From assembly GCF_000382485.1 (NCBI RefSeq), contig NZ_AORY01000002.1, positions 1 through 64,000 of the forward strand: DNA of 64,000 nucleotides, given 5' to 3'. Made by a program: the position numbers and the translations under genes. Origin of the DNA: Sphingomonas sp. Mn802worker (GTDB taxonomy: Bacteria; Pseudomonadota; Alphaproteobacteria; Sphingomonadales; Sphingomonadaceae). The notes below the pieces were generated by a model. It searched no databases, was not told the origin of the DNA, and was given only the letters and a program-made list of their open reading frames with translations. Positions 25,834 through 35,272 of this stretch are shown here, one piece after another (the first letter of the stretch is position 1; every line of letters begins with the position of its first letter).

Positions 25834-27933
25834 GTGAACACGACCTTCGGCAGGATCGACCCGGCGATGGCCGTGCCGGTCACCCCCATGTTCGACCTCG
25901 ATTTCGATCGCCTCTGGGCACCAGTGCGTCGCTCGCTGGTGCCGATGGCGGCGATCGTCGTCGCATGCGTTGCGGCGGCATTGCTGGCGTTCGTGCTGAT
26001 CCGCCCCGCGTACCGCGCGGAAGCAAAGCTGCGGATCGATGCGACTGCGCAGCGTGTCGTCGGCACCGAGGACGCCACGGCCCCGGTGCAGGTGGCCGAC
26101 ATCGATCGCCAGATGGAGACCACGCTGCTGATGGCGCGCAGCGTTCCCGTCGCGGAGGCGGTGATGCGTGCATTGAAGCTGTCGCGTGACGATGCGTTCC
26201 TGCGCGCGATGCATGTCGAGGCCGCCGCCACGCCCGCGGAGCGGCGGGCACAGGTGCTCAAGCTCCTCGACAGCAATCGATCGGCGACGATCATCCCCAA
26301 CACGCGCGTCGCCGGCATCGGCTTCGTCTCGCCCGACGCCACGCTCTCGGCGCGGATCGCCAACAGCTTCGCCGACAATCTGGTCCGCTACGATCTTCAG
26401 CAGCGCGCCGGACAGTCGAACTATGCGCGCGAGTTTCTTGAAGGCGAACTGGCGAAGATCCGTGCGCGTCTGTCGAGCAGCGAGCGTAGCGCGAACGATT
26501 ACGCCCGCGGTGCCGCGATCATCTCGGTCCCGGCCCGCCAGGCCGAGCGAACCGGCGCCACGTTGACGAGCGACACGCTCAATCAGGTCAATCAGCAGCT
26601 GACCGATGCGGCACAGCGGCGCATCCGTGCGCAGGCCGACTGGCGCGCGATCGCCGGCCGACCCGCGCTCTCCATTCCCGACGTGATCGGCAACAGCGCC
26701 GTGCAATCGCTCGTCTCGCAAGCGAGTGACGTGCAGGCAAAGCTGAACGCCGCTGCGGCGCGACACGGCCCCGAGCATCCCGAAGTGCGCCAGTTGGAGG
26801 CGCAGTCGGCGTCGTTGAAACGCGAACTTGCGCAGATTTCGAGCGGGATCAAGACGGGGCTGCGCAGCCCGCTCGACAGTGCAGTGCGCGACGAGGAAGA
26901 GCTGCGCGCGCGTCTTGCCGCGCTGCGATCCAGCCGATTGTCGGAACAGGACCGCGGCGTCAATCTCGCCATCCTGCAGCGCGAGGCCGACACCAACCGC
27001 AACCAATATGATGCGCTGCTCGCCCGGTTGAACCAGCTGAACGCGGAGGCCGGGGTGCAGGTCAGCAACCTGTCGATCCTTGATCGCGCGGCACCGCCCG
27101 ACCGTGCGTATTTCCCGAGCCTGCCGCTGTTTGGCGCGGTCGGGCTGCTCGTCGGCATCACGCTTGCAACACTGTTCCTGCTGGCGCGCGAGCTACTGTT
27201 CGTCCGACTGCGCACGCCCGCCGACGTGATCGCGCGGCTGCACCTGCCGGTGATCGCCGCGGTTCCGGTCGCGCGCCATGACGGCGACCAGCGGGTCGAG
27301 AACAGCTACGGCGAGGCGATCGCCGCGCTTCATGTCGCGACCGACCGCGGGTTGCCCGGCTCGCTGCTGGTGACCAGCGCATCCGTCGGCGACGGCAAGT
27401 CGACCACGATCCACGCGCTGGCGCAGGTGATTGGCGCGACCGGCAAATCCGTTCTGGTCATCGACGGCGATCTGCGACGCCCGGTCCAGCACCGCCTCTT
27501 CGGCATTGATGGCAGCCACGGCCTGACCGAGGTGCTTGCCGGCCAGCGGACGCTGGCGGAGGCGGCGCAGCGCACCGGTACGCCGGGTGTTCACCTCCTT
27601 TCCGCGGGTACGCTGCCGCCACAGCCGGCCGTGCTGCTGGCAAGTCCACGGCTGCGCGAGACGATCGAGGCGGCGACCGATGCCTATGATGTCGTTCTGA
27701 TCGATGCACCGCCCGTGATCGGTTTCGGCGATCCCCTGCTGCTTGCGGTGCGCGCGCAGACGGTGCTGTTCGCGATCTCCGCCGCTGCCGGTCGGGTCGC
27801 CGGTGTGCAGGGCGCGCTGGCCAAGCTCGCGAAGGTCGGGGTCGCGCCGCTCGGTGCGCTGCTCACCTTCTACCGCCCGACCCATGCCGAGGAATATGGA
27901 TACGACTTCTATCACCATGCCCCCGCCGCCTAA
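25834..27933 (+). CDS. Polysaccharide co-polymerase fused to BY-kinase-like ATPase (Wzc/GumC type)
   Basis: The product has about 699 residues (GTG start; ATG at 25867 possible). A Wzz domain contains membrane helix 1 (about 36-56), a long coiled-coil periplasmic part and helix 2 (about 430-452). The cytoplasmic ATPase has Walker A SVGDGKSTT (K522), Walker A' VLVIDGDLRRP and Walker B YDVVLIDAPPV. The C-terminal tyrosine cluster is short (EEYGYDFYHH, three Tyr). It controls chain length and links polymerisation to the outer-membrane exporter encoded upstream. Autophosphorylation is inferred from the family. Confidence 0.94.
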   Translation: MNTTFGRIDPAMAVPVTPMFDLDFDRLWAPVRRSLVPMAAIVVACVAAALLAFVLIRPAYRAEAKLRIDATAQRVVGTEDATAPVQVADIDRQMETTLLMARSVPVAEAVMRALKLSRDDAFLRAMHVEAAATPAERRAQVLKLLDSNRSATIIPNTRVAGIGFVSPDATLSARIANSFADNLVRYDLQQRAGQSNYAREFLEGELAKIRARLSSSERSANDYARGAAIISVPARQAERTGATLTSDTLNQVNQQLTDAAQRRIRAQADWRAIAGRPALSIPDVIGNSAVQSLVSQASDVQAKLNAAAARHGPEHPEVRQLEAQSASLKRELAQISSGIKTGLRSPLDSAVRDEEELRARLAALRSSRLSEQDRGVNLAILQREADTNRNQYDALLARLNQLNAEAGVQVSNLSILDRAAPPDRAYFPSLPLFGAVGLLVGITLATLFLLARELLFVRLRTPADVIARLHLPVIAAVPVARHDGDQRVENSYGEAIAALHVATDRGLPGSLLVTSASVGDGKSTTIHALAQVIGATGKSVLVIDGDLRRPVQHRLFGIDGSHGLTEVLAGQRTLAEAAQRTGTPGVHLLSAGTLPPQPAVLLASPRLRETIEAATDAYDVVLIDAPPVIGFGDPLLLAVRAQTVLFAISAAAGRVAGVQGALAKLAKVGVAPLGALLTFYRPTHAEEYGYDFYHHAPAA

Positions 27934-27936
27934 CCA

Positions 27937-29055
27937 ATGACGCGGGCACATCGGCAGGGATGGGCACTGGTGGTGGCGGGTGGCACCGGAATGGTCGCCG
28001 CTGCGGCGCTCGCCGACCTGCATCGCGCCTGGGCCGAGCGCACCGCGCTGACGACGGCACCGGTGCGACAGCTCCTTGTTCTCGATCATCGCGCACCGGC
28101 CGACCGCGCACGCTACGCCGCAGCGCTCGCCAACGCGCCGCTGGATGCGGGGTTGTTCAATCGCTGGATCGGCACGCTGCCAGCGGGCGCGAAACGAACG
28201 CAGGCGCTCGCATTGTTGCAACGAGTGGGGTTTCGCAACACCGACGCCCAGCTCAACATCATGGCGGACAGCCTTGAGCGTGGCGACCTGGCCGAGTTTG
28301 CGTTGCGGTTGGACGGATTGTTTGCGCAGGTGGTGGCGCGGGCACCGCTCGTGACCGTGCTGTCGCGGATGGAGCGGATGCCGCAGTGGCAGCCTTTCCT
28401 CGCCGACCGGTTGAGCCGTCGTCCGGTGTGGCGCAACCAGTATCTGTTTAACGCCGCGCCGCTGGCGGACCCAGCGGGGCGCCGGGCGCGGCTGGCGACA
28501 GTGCGGGCGCTTGCCGATGACGGCGATGTGCGCGCCATCACCGCGTTCGCGTCGCGCGAGAGCTGGAAGCGCCGTGATTTCAGCACTGCCGCCGCGTTCT
28601 GGCGGACCGCCGGCACAACCGCGCCCGCGGCTTCAGGCGACCGCTTTCCGTTCGAGTGGCAGCCTGGCTCGAGCGCCGATTTGGAGGCGACGCAGGTAAT
28701 CGCGGGCGATCGTCTGGCGTTCGGCTTCAGATGGAGCGGGCATGGCGATGTGCCTTTCGCGTCGCGGCACCTGCTTGGCCCCTTCGTCCGGAATGCAACG
28801 CTGGCGGCGATCAAGGGTGATGCGGCAACACTTGATCTGCTTGCCGTTAGTTATCGTTGCCAGGGAAGCGGATGGCGGATGGCCGACCGTCGCGCTGGCC
28901 CCGGCGGCATCCGCTTCGGCGTCAACAAACCGCTCGCCTGCCCCGCGGGTGAGGTCGCAATCGTCCCCGCCTCAGCGATCGCGCGCATAGATGACGGTGA
29001 AATCGCGATAAGCTTCACCTTGCCGCGCATCCGACCCGGAGACGACGCCAGATGA
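27937..29055 (+). CDS. Unknown membrane-anchored EPS-locus protein
   Basis: The product has 372 residues. There is an N-terminal anchor (GWALVVAGGTGMVAAAALADL, about 8-28), then a helical region of about 200 residues with repeat-like Leu/Ala-rich helices (TPR-like spacing is possible). A C-terminal beta-rich domain (about 230-360) has FPFEWQPGSSADLEATQV and SYRCQGSGW. I do not recognise the family. It starts three bases after the co-polymerase gene and overlaps the acyltransferase start (ATGA), so it is translated as part of the EPS operon. A periplasmic assembly or modification role is only a guess. Confidence 0.8.
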   Translation: MTRAHRQGWALVVAGGTGMVAAAALADLHRAWAERTALTTAPVRQLLVLDHRAPADRARYAAALANAPLDAGLFNRWIGTLPAGAKRTQALALLQRVGFRNTDAQLNIMADSLERGDLAEFALRLDGLFAQVVARAPLVTVLSRMERMPQWQPFLADRLSRRPVWRNQYLFNAAPLADPAGRRARLATVRALADDGDVRAITAFASRESWKRRDFSTAAAFWRTAGTTAPAASGDRFPFEWQPGSSADLEATQVIAGDRLAFGFRWSGHGDVPFASRHLLGPFVRNATLAAIKGDAATLDLLAVSYRCQGSGWRMADRRAGPGGIRFGVNKPLACPAGEVAIVPASAIARIDDGEIAISFTLPRIRPGDDAR

Positions 29056-30296
29056 GCGTCGTCAGCTTCCGCGAACGGTTGCGCGATTGGCGGCACTGGC
29101 CCGAGCATTTCGGCCGCGTCACCAACGCGCACCGCTATGTGCCGCAGATCGACGGGTTGCGCTTTCTCGCGATCGCGCAGGTCGTGCTCTACCATGCAAG
29201 CTTGCGTGGACAGCGCGCGGCCGATCCGGCGGCGATGCCGTATGACGGCTGGTTCGCCTGGGCTCCCAACGGGGTCGCTGGCGTCGAACTGTTCTTCTTC
29301 ATATCGGGCTATATCATCGCTTACCCGTTCCTGACCGGGCGTCCGCCGCGGCTGCGAAGCTTCTACCTGCGCCGGGTCACACGGCTGGAGCCGCCGTACA
29401 TCGTGACGGTACTGTTCTGCTTCGCGGCGTTCGTGCTGGCCGGCGGGCGTGTCGGGCCTAGCCCGGCAATCAGCCACGTGGATGATACGCTGCCGGTGAT
29501 CGGCAGCCTGCTCGCCAGCCTGTTCTACCTGCACGGTCTGGTCTTCGCCGTCTCGCCGCGCTTCAATCCGCCGTTGTGGACGCTTGAGATCGAGATCCAG
29601 TTTTATCTGTTCGCGCCGTTCATCATCGGCGCCTACATGCTGGCACACGGGGCGGCCACGCGCGTTGCGGTCGCGGCCGGGTTGATCGTGACATCGCTGA
29701 TCGCGCAGGCGATGCTCGATCCGGTCGCGCGCTGGCACTATTCGCTGGCGACGCATCTCTCGCCCTTCCTGCTCGGCGTCGCGGTCAGCGACTGGGCGGC
29801 ACGTCGGCTGCCGTTCGAGGCGCCGCCCGCGCGCTGGGCTGATGCCGCGCTGGCGATCGGGCTGATGCTGTTCCTGTCGGGCTCGATGTTGTTCTATTAT
29901 CGCCTTGATGCGCTCGGGCGCGCAGGCGTGCTCGCAACGCGCTTGCTGGCGATCATGCTCATCTATCTGGGCGCGGCGCGCGGGAGGACCGGGCGTCGCT
30001 GGTTCGGCAACCGCTGGATCGCGCTGGTCGGTGGCGCATGTTACTCGATCTACCTGCTCCATGTGCCGCTGCTGCAGGTCGTGTCGCGCGTGATGCTAGG
30101 CGCGTTCGACCTGTCGGAGCGTGCAGGACTGGCGGTGGCGCTCGTCTACGTGCTCGTCCTGCCGATCGTCATACTCGGCTGCATGGCGTTCTACGTCGCG
30201 GTGGAACGCCCATGCATGAACGGCGACTGGCCGCGCCGGCTCGCGCATCAGCTGCGTGTTGGACGGCGTGAGAGACTGCGTGAGGGCTGGCGATGA
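29052..30296 (+). CDS. Acyltransferase 3 family membrane protein (OafA/ExoZ type)
   Basis: The product has 414 residues and about ten membrane helices. The AT3 signature is present: an N-terminal QIDGLRFLAIAQVVLYH (catalytic-site His), GVELFFFISGYIIAYPFL, and YLRRVTRLEPPYI (the R/E motif). It transfers acyl groups, usually acetyl, to sugars at the periplasmic face. Start and stop both overlap neighbouring genes by four bases. Together with the hexapeptide acetyltransferase at 38201 it implies an acetylated polymer. Confidence 0.93.
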   Translation: MSVVSFRERLRDWRHWPEHFGRVTNAHRYVPQIDGLRFLAIAQVVLYHASLRGQRAADPAAMPYDGWFAWAPNGVAGVELFFFISGYIIAYPFLTGRPPRLRSFYLRRVTRLEPPYIVTVLFCFAAFVLAGGRVGPSPAISHVDDTLPVIGSLLASLFYLHGLVFAVSPRFNPPLWTLEIEIQFYLFAPFIIGAYMLAHGAATRVAVAAGLIVTSLIAQAMLDPVARWHYSLATHLSPFLLGVAVSDWAARRLPFEAPPARWADAALAIGLMLFLSGSMLFYYRLDALGRAGVLATRLLAIMLIYLGAARGRTGRRWFGNRWIALVGGACYSIYLLHVPLLQVVSRVMLGAFDLSERAGLAVALVYVLVLPIVILGCMAFYVAVERPCMNGDWPRRLAHQLRVGRRERLREGWR

Positions 30297-31480
30297 TCGC
30301 GCGGCTGTATCTCGTCGCCAGCATGTTCTTCGCGCTCAATCTCGCGCAGACGCTCGGGTTGCCGTTCGCGAACGTGTTCGAGAAAGGTCTGTACCTTCTC
30401 CTCGCCGCCGCGGTCCTGCTGCGGCGGCGGATGGACCCGGTCGCAATCGCGTTGATGGTCGCGACCTTGTTGCTGTTGATCGTGCTGGGAGCGTTGACAT
30501 CGTTTCCGAAGTTCAGCTGGGTCACATGGCTGCTGTCACTCAACCAGTTCGTCATCATCTACGTCCTGATCGGTTTCTACCCGAGCGAGCATGATGCCGA
30601 GACGATCCTGCGCGCCAGCGCCTGGTTGCCGGTCGCGTGCGTCGCCGCCGGCGTCATCGGGCTGGTCGCGACCGGTCATCGCATGGTCGGGGCCGAGTGG
30701 GCGACCGGAACGCCAAGATTACAAGGATCGCTGATCCCCGCCTTCCTCTCGGGGCTGTCTGCGACCGGCGTCGTCGCGAACCTGATCCTGGGACTCGAAT
30801 GGCGGCGGCTGCGCTACCTGGCACTCGTCGCGATCGATCTGGTCATCCTGATCCTCGCAGGTGGGCGCGCCGCGCTGGCGGTAGCGGCGATCGTGTCGGT
30901 CGCGCTTGTCGCGTGCAGCCGCGCGATCCACGTGCGCGACAAGCTGGTGTTGCTGATGGGCGGCATCGTCGTGCTGCCAGTCTTCGCCGCGATTGCGATC
31001 CCGTTTGCCCTGCGCCGTCTGATCACCAGTACCGACAATGGTCGCAACCAGATGGCGGCCTATCTGCAGACGCTGATCGATCGCCATCCATGGGCCGGCA
31101 TCGGGTTCGGTCATCAATATTGGCAGACACCGCAGGACATCGTCGTGGCGGTCGGGTCGGCGGCGGCGCACAACGACTTCCTGCGGCTTACCGTCGAGCT
31201 CGGCGCGATCGGCGCCGCGCTATTCTATCTCTCAATGACGGTGGCGATGCTGCGGGCCGCCGCGCGCGGACCAGCCTTCAACGTCACCGCTTCGGCTGCC
31301 TGGATCGGCTTTCTCCTGCTCTCGCACAGCGACAATGCGCTGGCGACGCCGGCCTATTTTCCGTTGCTAATCGTCTGCGTCCTGCCGGTGCCGGATCTGG
31401 CCGGTGCCAAACCGTCACGGCGAGCGATGCTCCCGGCCGTGCGCCCGACGCCCTTCGCCGCGGTAGCGGGGCGCGGATGA
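30293..31480 (+). CDS. O-antigen ligase/Wzy-type polymerase (first of two)
   Basis: The product has 395 residues and about ten helices. The large periplasmic loop near the C-terminus has the Wzy_C pattern (DRHPWAGIGFGHQYWQTPQDI, then AAAHNDFLRLTVELGAIGA) with the H-N-D signature. It is translationally coupled to its neighbours on both sides (ATGA overlaps). It is the probable polymerase because it sits next to the flippase. A second protein of this superfamily is encoded at 39925. Which of the two polymerises and which ligates cannot be told from sequence. Confidence 0.87.
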   Translation: MIARLYLVASMFFALNLAQTLGLPFANVFEKGLYLLLAAAVLLRRRMDPVAIALMVATLLLLIVLGALTSFPKFSWVTWLLSLNQFVIIYVLIGFYPSEHDAETILRASAWLPVACVAAGVIGLVATGHRMVGAEWATGTPRLQGSLIPAFLSGLSATGVVANLILGLEWRRLRYLALVAIDLVILILAGGRAALAVAAIVSVALVACSRAIHVRDKLVLLMGGIVVLPVFAAIAIPFALRRLITSTDNGRNQMAAYLQTLIDRHPWAGIGFGHQYWQTPQDIVVAVGSAAAHNDFLRLTVELGAIGAALFYLSMTVAMLRAAARGPAFNVTASAAWIGFLLLSHSDNALATPAYFPLLIVCVLPVPDLAGAKPSRRAMLPAVRPTPFAAVAGRG

Positions 31481-32910
31481 TCCGGCATTATGTCTGGTCG
31501 GCGGCGCGGCAATGGGGACAGCGGCTAGGTACCGCGCTGACCTTTGTCATCCTGGCGCGCATCCTGTCGGCGCAGCAGATCGGGCTGTTCAGCGCCGCGC
31601 TGGCGATCATGGCACTGGCGGAGTTGATCAACGAAAATGGCACGGGTGAGGCAGTGATCCGTCACCGCGATGCGACACCCGGCGCGATCAAGGCGCTGAG
31701 CCTCGTCAACATCGCCGCATCGATCGTGCTGTCCGCCGGTTTCTTTCTGTTCGGTAGTCGGATCGAGGCGTTGTTCGGCGCGCCCGGACTGCGCCCGATT
31801 GTGTCCGCGCTGTCGCTGGTCCTGCTGCTCAATGCGTTTGTCTACATCCCGATGGCCGTGCTTCGCCGCGACATGCGGTTCGCGCGGTTGGCGCGGATCG
31901 GGCTTGGCAGCACCGTGCTTGGATCAACGGTCGGCATCGTCGCGGCGATCGTTGGTCTGGGTGTGTGGTCGCTGGTCGCGCAAGCGTTGGTGTTTGCTGT
32001 CAGCAACGTGCTGCAGATGAACCTTGGCGGCGGCGCACGCTTCACGGCAACTACCGATTTCCGGGCAGCGCGGCCGCTGTTCACGTTCGGTAGTCTCATC
32101 CTGCTCGGCAATCTGCTGAACTACGTTTCCGTCCGCGCGGTCGAGCTCGCACTGCCATACCATTACGGTCCTGCGATCCTTGCATCCTACATCATCGGCA
32201 GCCGGTTCTACTTTATCGCCGCGCAGATGGTATCGGCGGTGCTGCTGGAAGTCGGGCTGTCGCAGATGACGGCAACCGGATTGACGCCGCAGCGCTTCAA
32301 CGACCTGCTTGCGCGCGCGCTGCGGCTTGGCAATCTGATCGGTGCGCTCGTATTCACCGGACTGGCCGCGGTCGCGCAGCCGTTTTGCACGTTGCTGTTC
32401 GGCCAGATCGGGCAATCGGCCTGGCCGTTCCTGGTCGTGACCGCACTGGCGGGCAACGCCTTTCTGTTAAACGCCAACATGTCGCTCGGGATGAAGTCGG
32501 TCGGCCATGTCGGGCAGGTTCTGCTGACGGCAGGAGCACAGGCGGTGATCGCAGCATGCGTTCTGTTGCCGCGCTGGCCGATCACGCCGGTAACGCGAGT
32601 CACGCTCGTCGGCGCGCTGCCATTATGCACCATCCCGATCCGCGCGGTGTTGCTGCGCCACGCTACCGGGTTCGAGGTGCGCCGCCTGATCGGTGTGACA
32701 GCGGACAGCTGGATCGCCGCGGCGGCGGGATTGGCTGCGTCCTGGCTCGTAGCGGGCCGTCTGGACTCGCGTTTGTGGCCCGACCTCGCGCTGTCGTTCA
32801 TCGTGCGCGGGGCGACGTTCCTCGCCGTCGCTTGTGTGGTCTGGCTTCTCTTCGCGCGCTGGCGTGGATTGCGGCGTCCAATCGGCGCGCTCCGCCAGCT
32901 GTTCGCCTGA
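31477..32910 (+). CDS. Wzx-type polysaccharide repeat-unit flippase (MOP superfamily)
   Basis: The product has 477 residues and 12-14 membrane helices, starting at the ATG overlapping the polymerase gene's stop. Family features are QWGQRLGTALTFVILARILSAQQIGLFSAALAI, NENGTGEAVIRH (the typical GLG/NENGTG-like loop) and PMAVLRRDMRFARLARI. It moves the lipid-linked repeat unit to the periplasm. The presence of both Wzx and Wzy types marks this as a Wzx/Wzy-dependent system. Confidence 0.92.
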   Translation: MIRHYVWSAARQWGQRLGTALTFVILARILSAQQIGLFSAALAIMALAELINENGTGEAVIRHRDATPGAIKALSLVNIAASIVLSAGFFLFGSRIEALFGAPGLRPIVSALSLVLLLNAFVYIPMAVLRRDMRFARLARIGLGSTVLGSTVGIVAAIVGLGVWSLVAQALVFAVSNVLQMNLGGGARFTATTDFRAARPLFTFGSLILLGNLLNYVSVRAVELALPYHYGPAILASYIIGSRFYFIAAQMVSAVLLEVGLSQMTATGLTPQRFNDLLARALRLGNLIGALVFTGLAAVAQPFCTLLFGQIGQSAWPFLVVTALAGNAFLLNANMSLGMKSVGHVGQVLLTAGAQAVIAACVLLPRWPITPVTRVTLVGALPLCTIPIRAVLLRHATGFEVRRLIGVTADSWIAAAAGLAASWLVAGRLDSRLWPDLALSFIVRGATFLAVACVVWLLFARWRGLRRPIGALRQLFA

Positions 32911-32945
32911 GCCGTGCTCCCTGACCTTTCATCCCGGATCGTTTG

Positions 32946-33977
32946 ATGCAGCTGTTTTACTACAAGGATGTGCGCGGAAACTTTGGCGACGACCTCAACT
33001 CATGGTTGTGGGACCGTCTCAACCCGGGGTTGATCGACGACCGATCCGACGAGTTGCTGGTCGGCATCGGCACGATCCTGGCGATGGCGTTCCCGGACGC
33101 GTCGGTGCGCAAATATGTGGTCGGCTCGGGAACCGGGCTGGGCACGGCGCCGCGGGTGGACGCATCGTGGCGCTTCCTCGCCGTGCGTGGACCATTGACG
33201 GCGAGGGTGCTCGACCTACCTGCCTCGGTGCCGCAGGGTGATGCGGCGATGCTGCTTCATCGATTGCCCGAATATCAGAGCGCGCGGGTGCCAAACGGGC
33301 GTGTTGCCTTTATCCCGCATATCTCATCATCGCGCCGGACCGACTGGCGGCGCGTGTGTGCACTTGCCGGGATCGACTATATCGACCCGGAGCACGACTC
33401 CGTGCGCGTGATCGCGCAGATACGCGGCTGCTCGCTCCTGATCGCGGAGGCGATGCACGGCGCGATCGTTGCCGACACATTGGGCGTACCGTGGATTCCG
33501 GTCCGCAGCTCTGACGAGATCAACGATTTCAAGTGGAACGACTGGGCCCTGTCGCTGGGCATGAAGATCGGGCTGAACCGGATCAGGCCCGCCTCGCTGC
33601 GGTCACGTGTCCGGGACGTTTATTGGCCGTTGACCGGTTGGAACGGCAACCAGCCGATCGATGCGGCGACCGACATGGCGATGCGAATGCAGGTGCTTGA
33701 GCAGGCGATGCTCAGCAACAGCCGCAAGGGCGCGGTGGCGCGTCTGGTCGAGCGCGGGTTTCAAGGCACGTGGCGCCGCGCGATCGAACCTGCGGTAGAC
33801 ACGCTGGCCGGAACAACCTGGAGCGCGCGGTACGACGAGCGCGCAGCGACTGCCGCCGCAGACGACCTGACCGACATCGCACGGCTTGAGCCGCAACTGT
33901 CGTCACGTTCGGCGCTGCAGGACCGCATCGGCGACCTGGAGGACGCGCTGCATCGGCTGCGTACGCGAGCGGCGTGA
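32946..33977 (+). CDS. Polysaccharide pyruvyl transferase (GumL-like)
   Basis: The product has 343 residues from the ATG at 32946. The family pattern NFGDDLNSWLWDRLNP is at the N-terminus, VVGSGTGLG follows, and the C-terminal active region contains GCSLLIAEAMHGAIVADTLGVPWIPV. It adds a pyruvate ketal from phosphoenolpyruvate to a sugar of the repeat unit, giving negative charge. After residue 255 a helical tail of unclear role ends with ALQDRIGDLEDALHRLRTRA (coiled coil). The next gene starts at a GTG overlapping its stop. Confidence 0.88.
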   Translation: MQLFYYKDVRGNFGDDLNSWLWDRLNPGLIDDRSDELLVGIGTILAMAFPDASVRKYVVGSGTGLGTAPRVDASWRFLAVRGPLTARVLDLPASVPQGDAAMLLHRLPEYQSARVPNGRVAFIPHISSSRRTDWRRVCALAGIDYIDPEHDSVRVIAQIRGCSLLIAEAMHGAIVADTLGVPWIPVRSSDEINDFKWNDWALSLGMKIGLNRIRPASLRSRVRDVYWPLTGWNGNQPIDAATDMAMRMQVLEQAMLSNSRKGAVARLVERGFQGTWRRAIEPAVDTLAGTTWSARYDERAATAAADDLTDIARLEPQLSSRSALQDRIGDLEDALHRLRTRAA

Positions 33978-35221
33978 AGCGCGCGGTCCTTGTCTGCGAA
34001 TTATATCCGCGCGACCGGGCGAGCGGGCAGGAGAAATACAACAACGACGTCGCACAAGCACTACGCGCATCGGGATACCGCATCGACCTGATCGTGACGT
34101 CGCCGCGGCGCGATCTTCTTCCCGCGCGTGTGCCGGATCGGAACGACCTGTGGCAATCGACTACCCTGATCCATTTCCGCGCGACCGCGGCCGGCCTGAT
34201 CCCGCGAAGCATGGCGAGCAGCCTGCGGCTGGCGAAAGGGTTGATGCGCCGAATCGTGCCCGCGATCGTGCTTGGCCGCGGCGCGGCAAATGGTGGCGCG
34301 AAGACCGGGGTTGCCCGGATCGGCCGCTGGCTCGGCGCGCGCGAACGCACGCAAGTGCGGCAGGCAATCGCGCGCCGATCGCCCGATCTGGTGCTGTTCG
34401 ATACGATCTTTCGCGATCCCGGCCCGGTCGCTGAACCGGACTATCCGCGCGTGTTGATCATGCACGACATCTTTCATCTCAGATCCCGCTCGTTCCGCGA
34501 TAATGGCTTCATGCCGGTGCCCGACATCTCGCCTGACGAGGAGATCGCGCGATGGTCGCGCTTCGACGGTCTGATCGCGATCAACGCCGAGGAAGCGGCA
34601 CGGGCACGGACGCTGCTGGGCGAGCGCCCGGTTCGGACGCTGTACCCGATGGTGGAACCGGCAAGCGCACCGCCGGTGTCTTTGCGTGCCCGACCGCCGG
34701 GCATCATGTTTCTCGGCGCGAATGGCGCGCACAACCAGGATGCGCTCGCATGGTTCGTGCGCGAATGCTGGCCCGCGATCCTTGATGCGGTGCCAACCTG
34801 CACACTGCACGTGGTCGGAAGCGTCACTGCACCTGAACATGCAAGCGGCCGTATCGTCCTGCACGGCCACCTCGATGATCTGGCGGCGGTAGCGCGTACG
34901 TGCACGCTGGCGATCAATCCGGTCAGGATGGGCAGCGGGCTCAAGATCAAGATGCTCGACTATCTGCGCCACGGCCTGCCGGTCGTGACGAGCTCGATCG
35001 GCGCAGAAGGCTATCCGGGAGATCCGCCCCGCCCGTTCATCGTGGTCGACCCCGCCGATGACTTCATCAGGTCGATCGTGACACTGCTCTCCAATGCGGA
35101 AGAAGCTCGCGCGCTCGCCAGCTTGATCGATGACTATCTCACAATCTTCTCGCCCGACACGGCACGGGATGTGCTCGGCCGGCTCATCGCCGATGTGACG
35201 AATTCACGCTGTCCTACATGA
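33974..35221 (+). CDS. GT4-family glycosyltransferase
   Basis: The product has 415 residues (GTG start overlapping the previous stop). It has a GT-B fold: the N-terminal domain has LYPRDRASGQEKYNNDVAQAL, the C-terminal domain GIMFLGANGAHNQDALAWFV and the donor-binding block INPVRMGSGLKIKMLDYLRHGLPVVTSSIGAEGY with conserved glycines. The G-SGLK-K pattern is seen in GT4 enzymes such as those of xanthan-type loci. Donor and acceptor are unknown. It is the last gene before the spike-like pair, and the overlap chain breaks after it. Confidence 0.9.
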   Translation: MKRAVLVCELYPRDRASGQEKYNNDVAQALRASGYRIDLIVTSPRRDLLPARVPDRNDLWQSTTLIHFRATAAGLIPRSMASSLRLAKGLMRRIVPAIVLGRGAANGGAKTGVARIGRWLGARERTQVRQAIARRSPDLVLFDTIFRDPGPVAEPDYPRVLIMHDIFHLRSRSFRDNGFMPVPDISPDEEIARWSRFDGLIAINAEEAARARTLLGERPVRTLYPMVEPASAPPVSLRARPPGIMFLGANGAHNQDALAWFVRECWPAILDAVPTCTLHVVGSVTAPEHASGRIVLHGHLDDLAAVARTCTLAINPVRMGSGLKIKMLDYLRHGLPVVTSSIGAEGYPGDPPRPFIVVDPADDFIRSIVTLLSNAEEARALASLIDDYLTIFSPDTARDVLGRLIADVTNSRCPT

Positions 35222-35242
35222 CCGACCTGCGCATATGGGCGC

Positions 35243-35267
35243 GGTCCTCTGTTAGCACTGGAGGACC
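35243..35267 (+). promoter_or_regulatory. 7-bp perfect inverted repeat covering the ribosome binding site of the spike-base-like gene
   Basis: GGTCCTC (35243-35249) and GAGGACC (35261-35267) are exact reverse complements around an 11-base loop. The right arm contains the Shine-Dalgarno GGAGG for the ATG at 35273. In mRNA the hairpin would hide it. It could alternatively be a weak terminator of the upstream EPS run, though no T-tract follows. Confidence 0.5.
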
Positions 35268-35272
35268 ACGTC

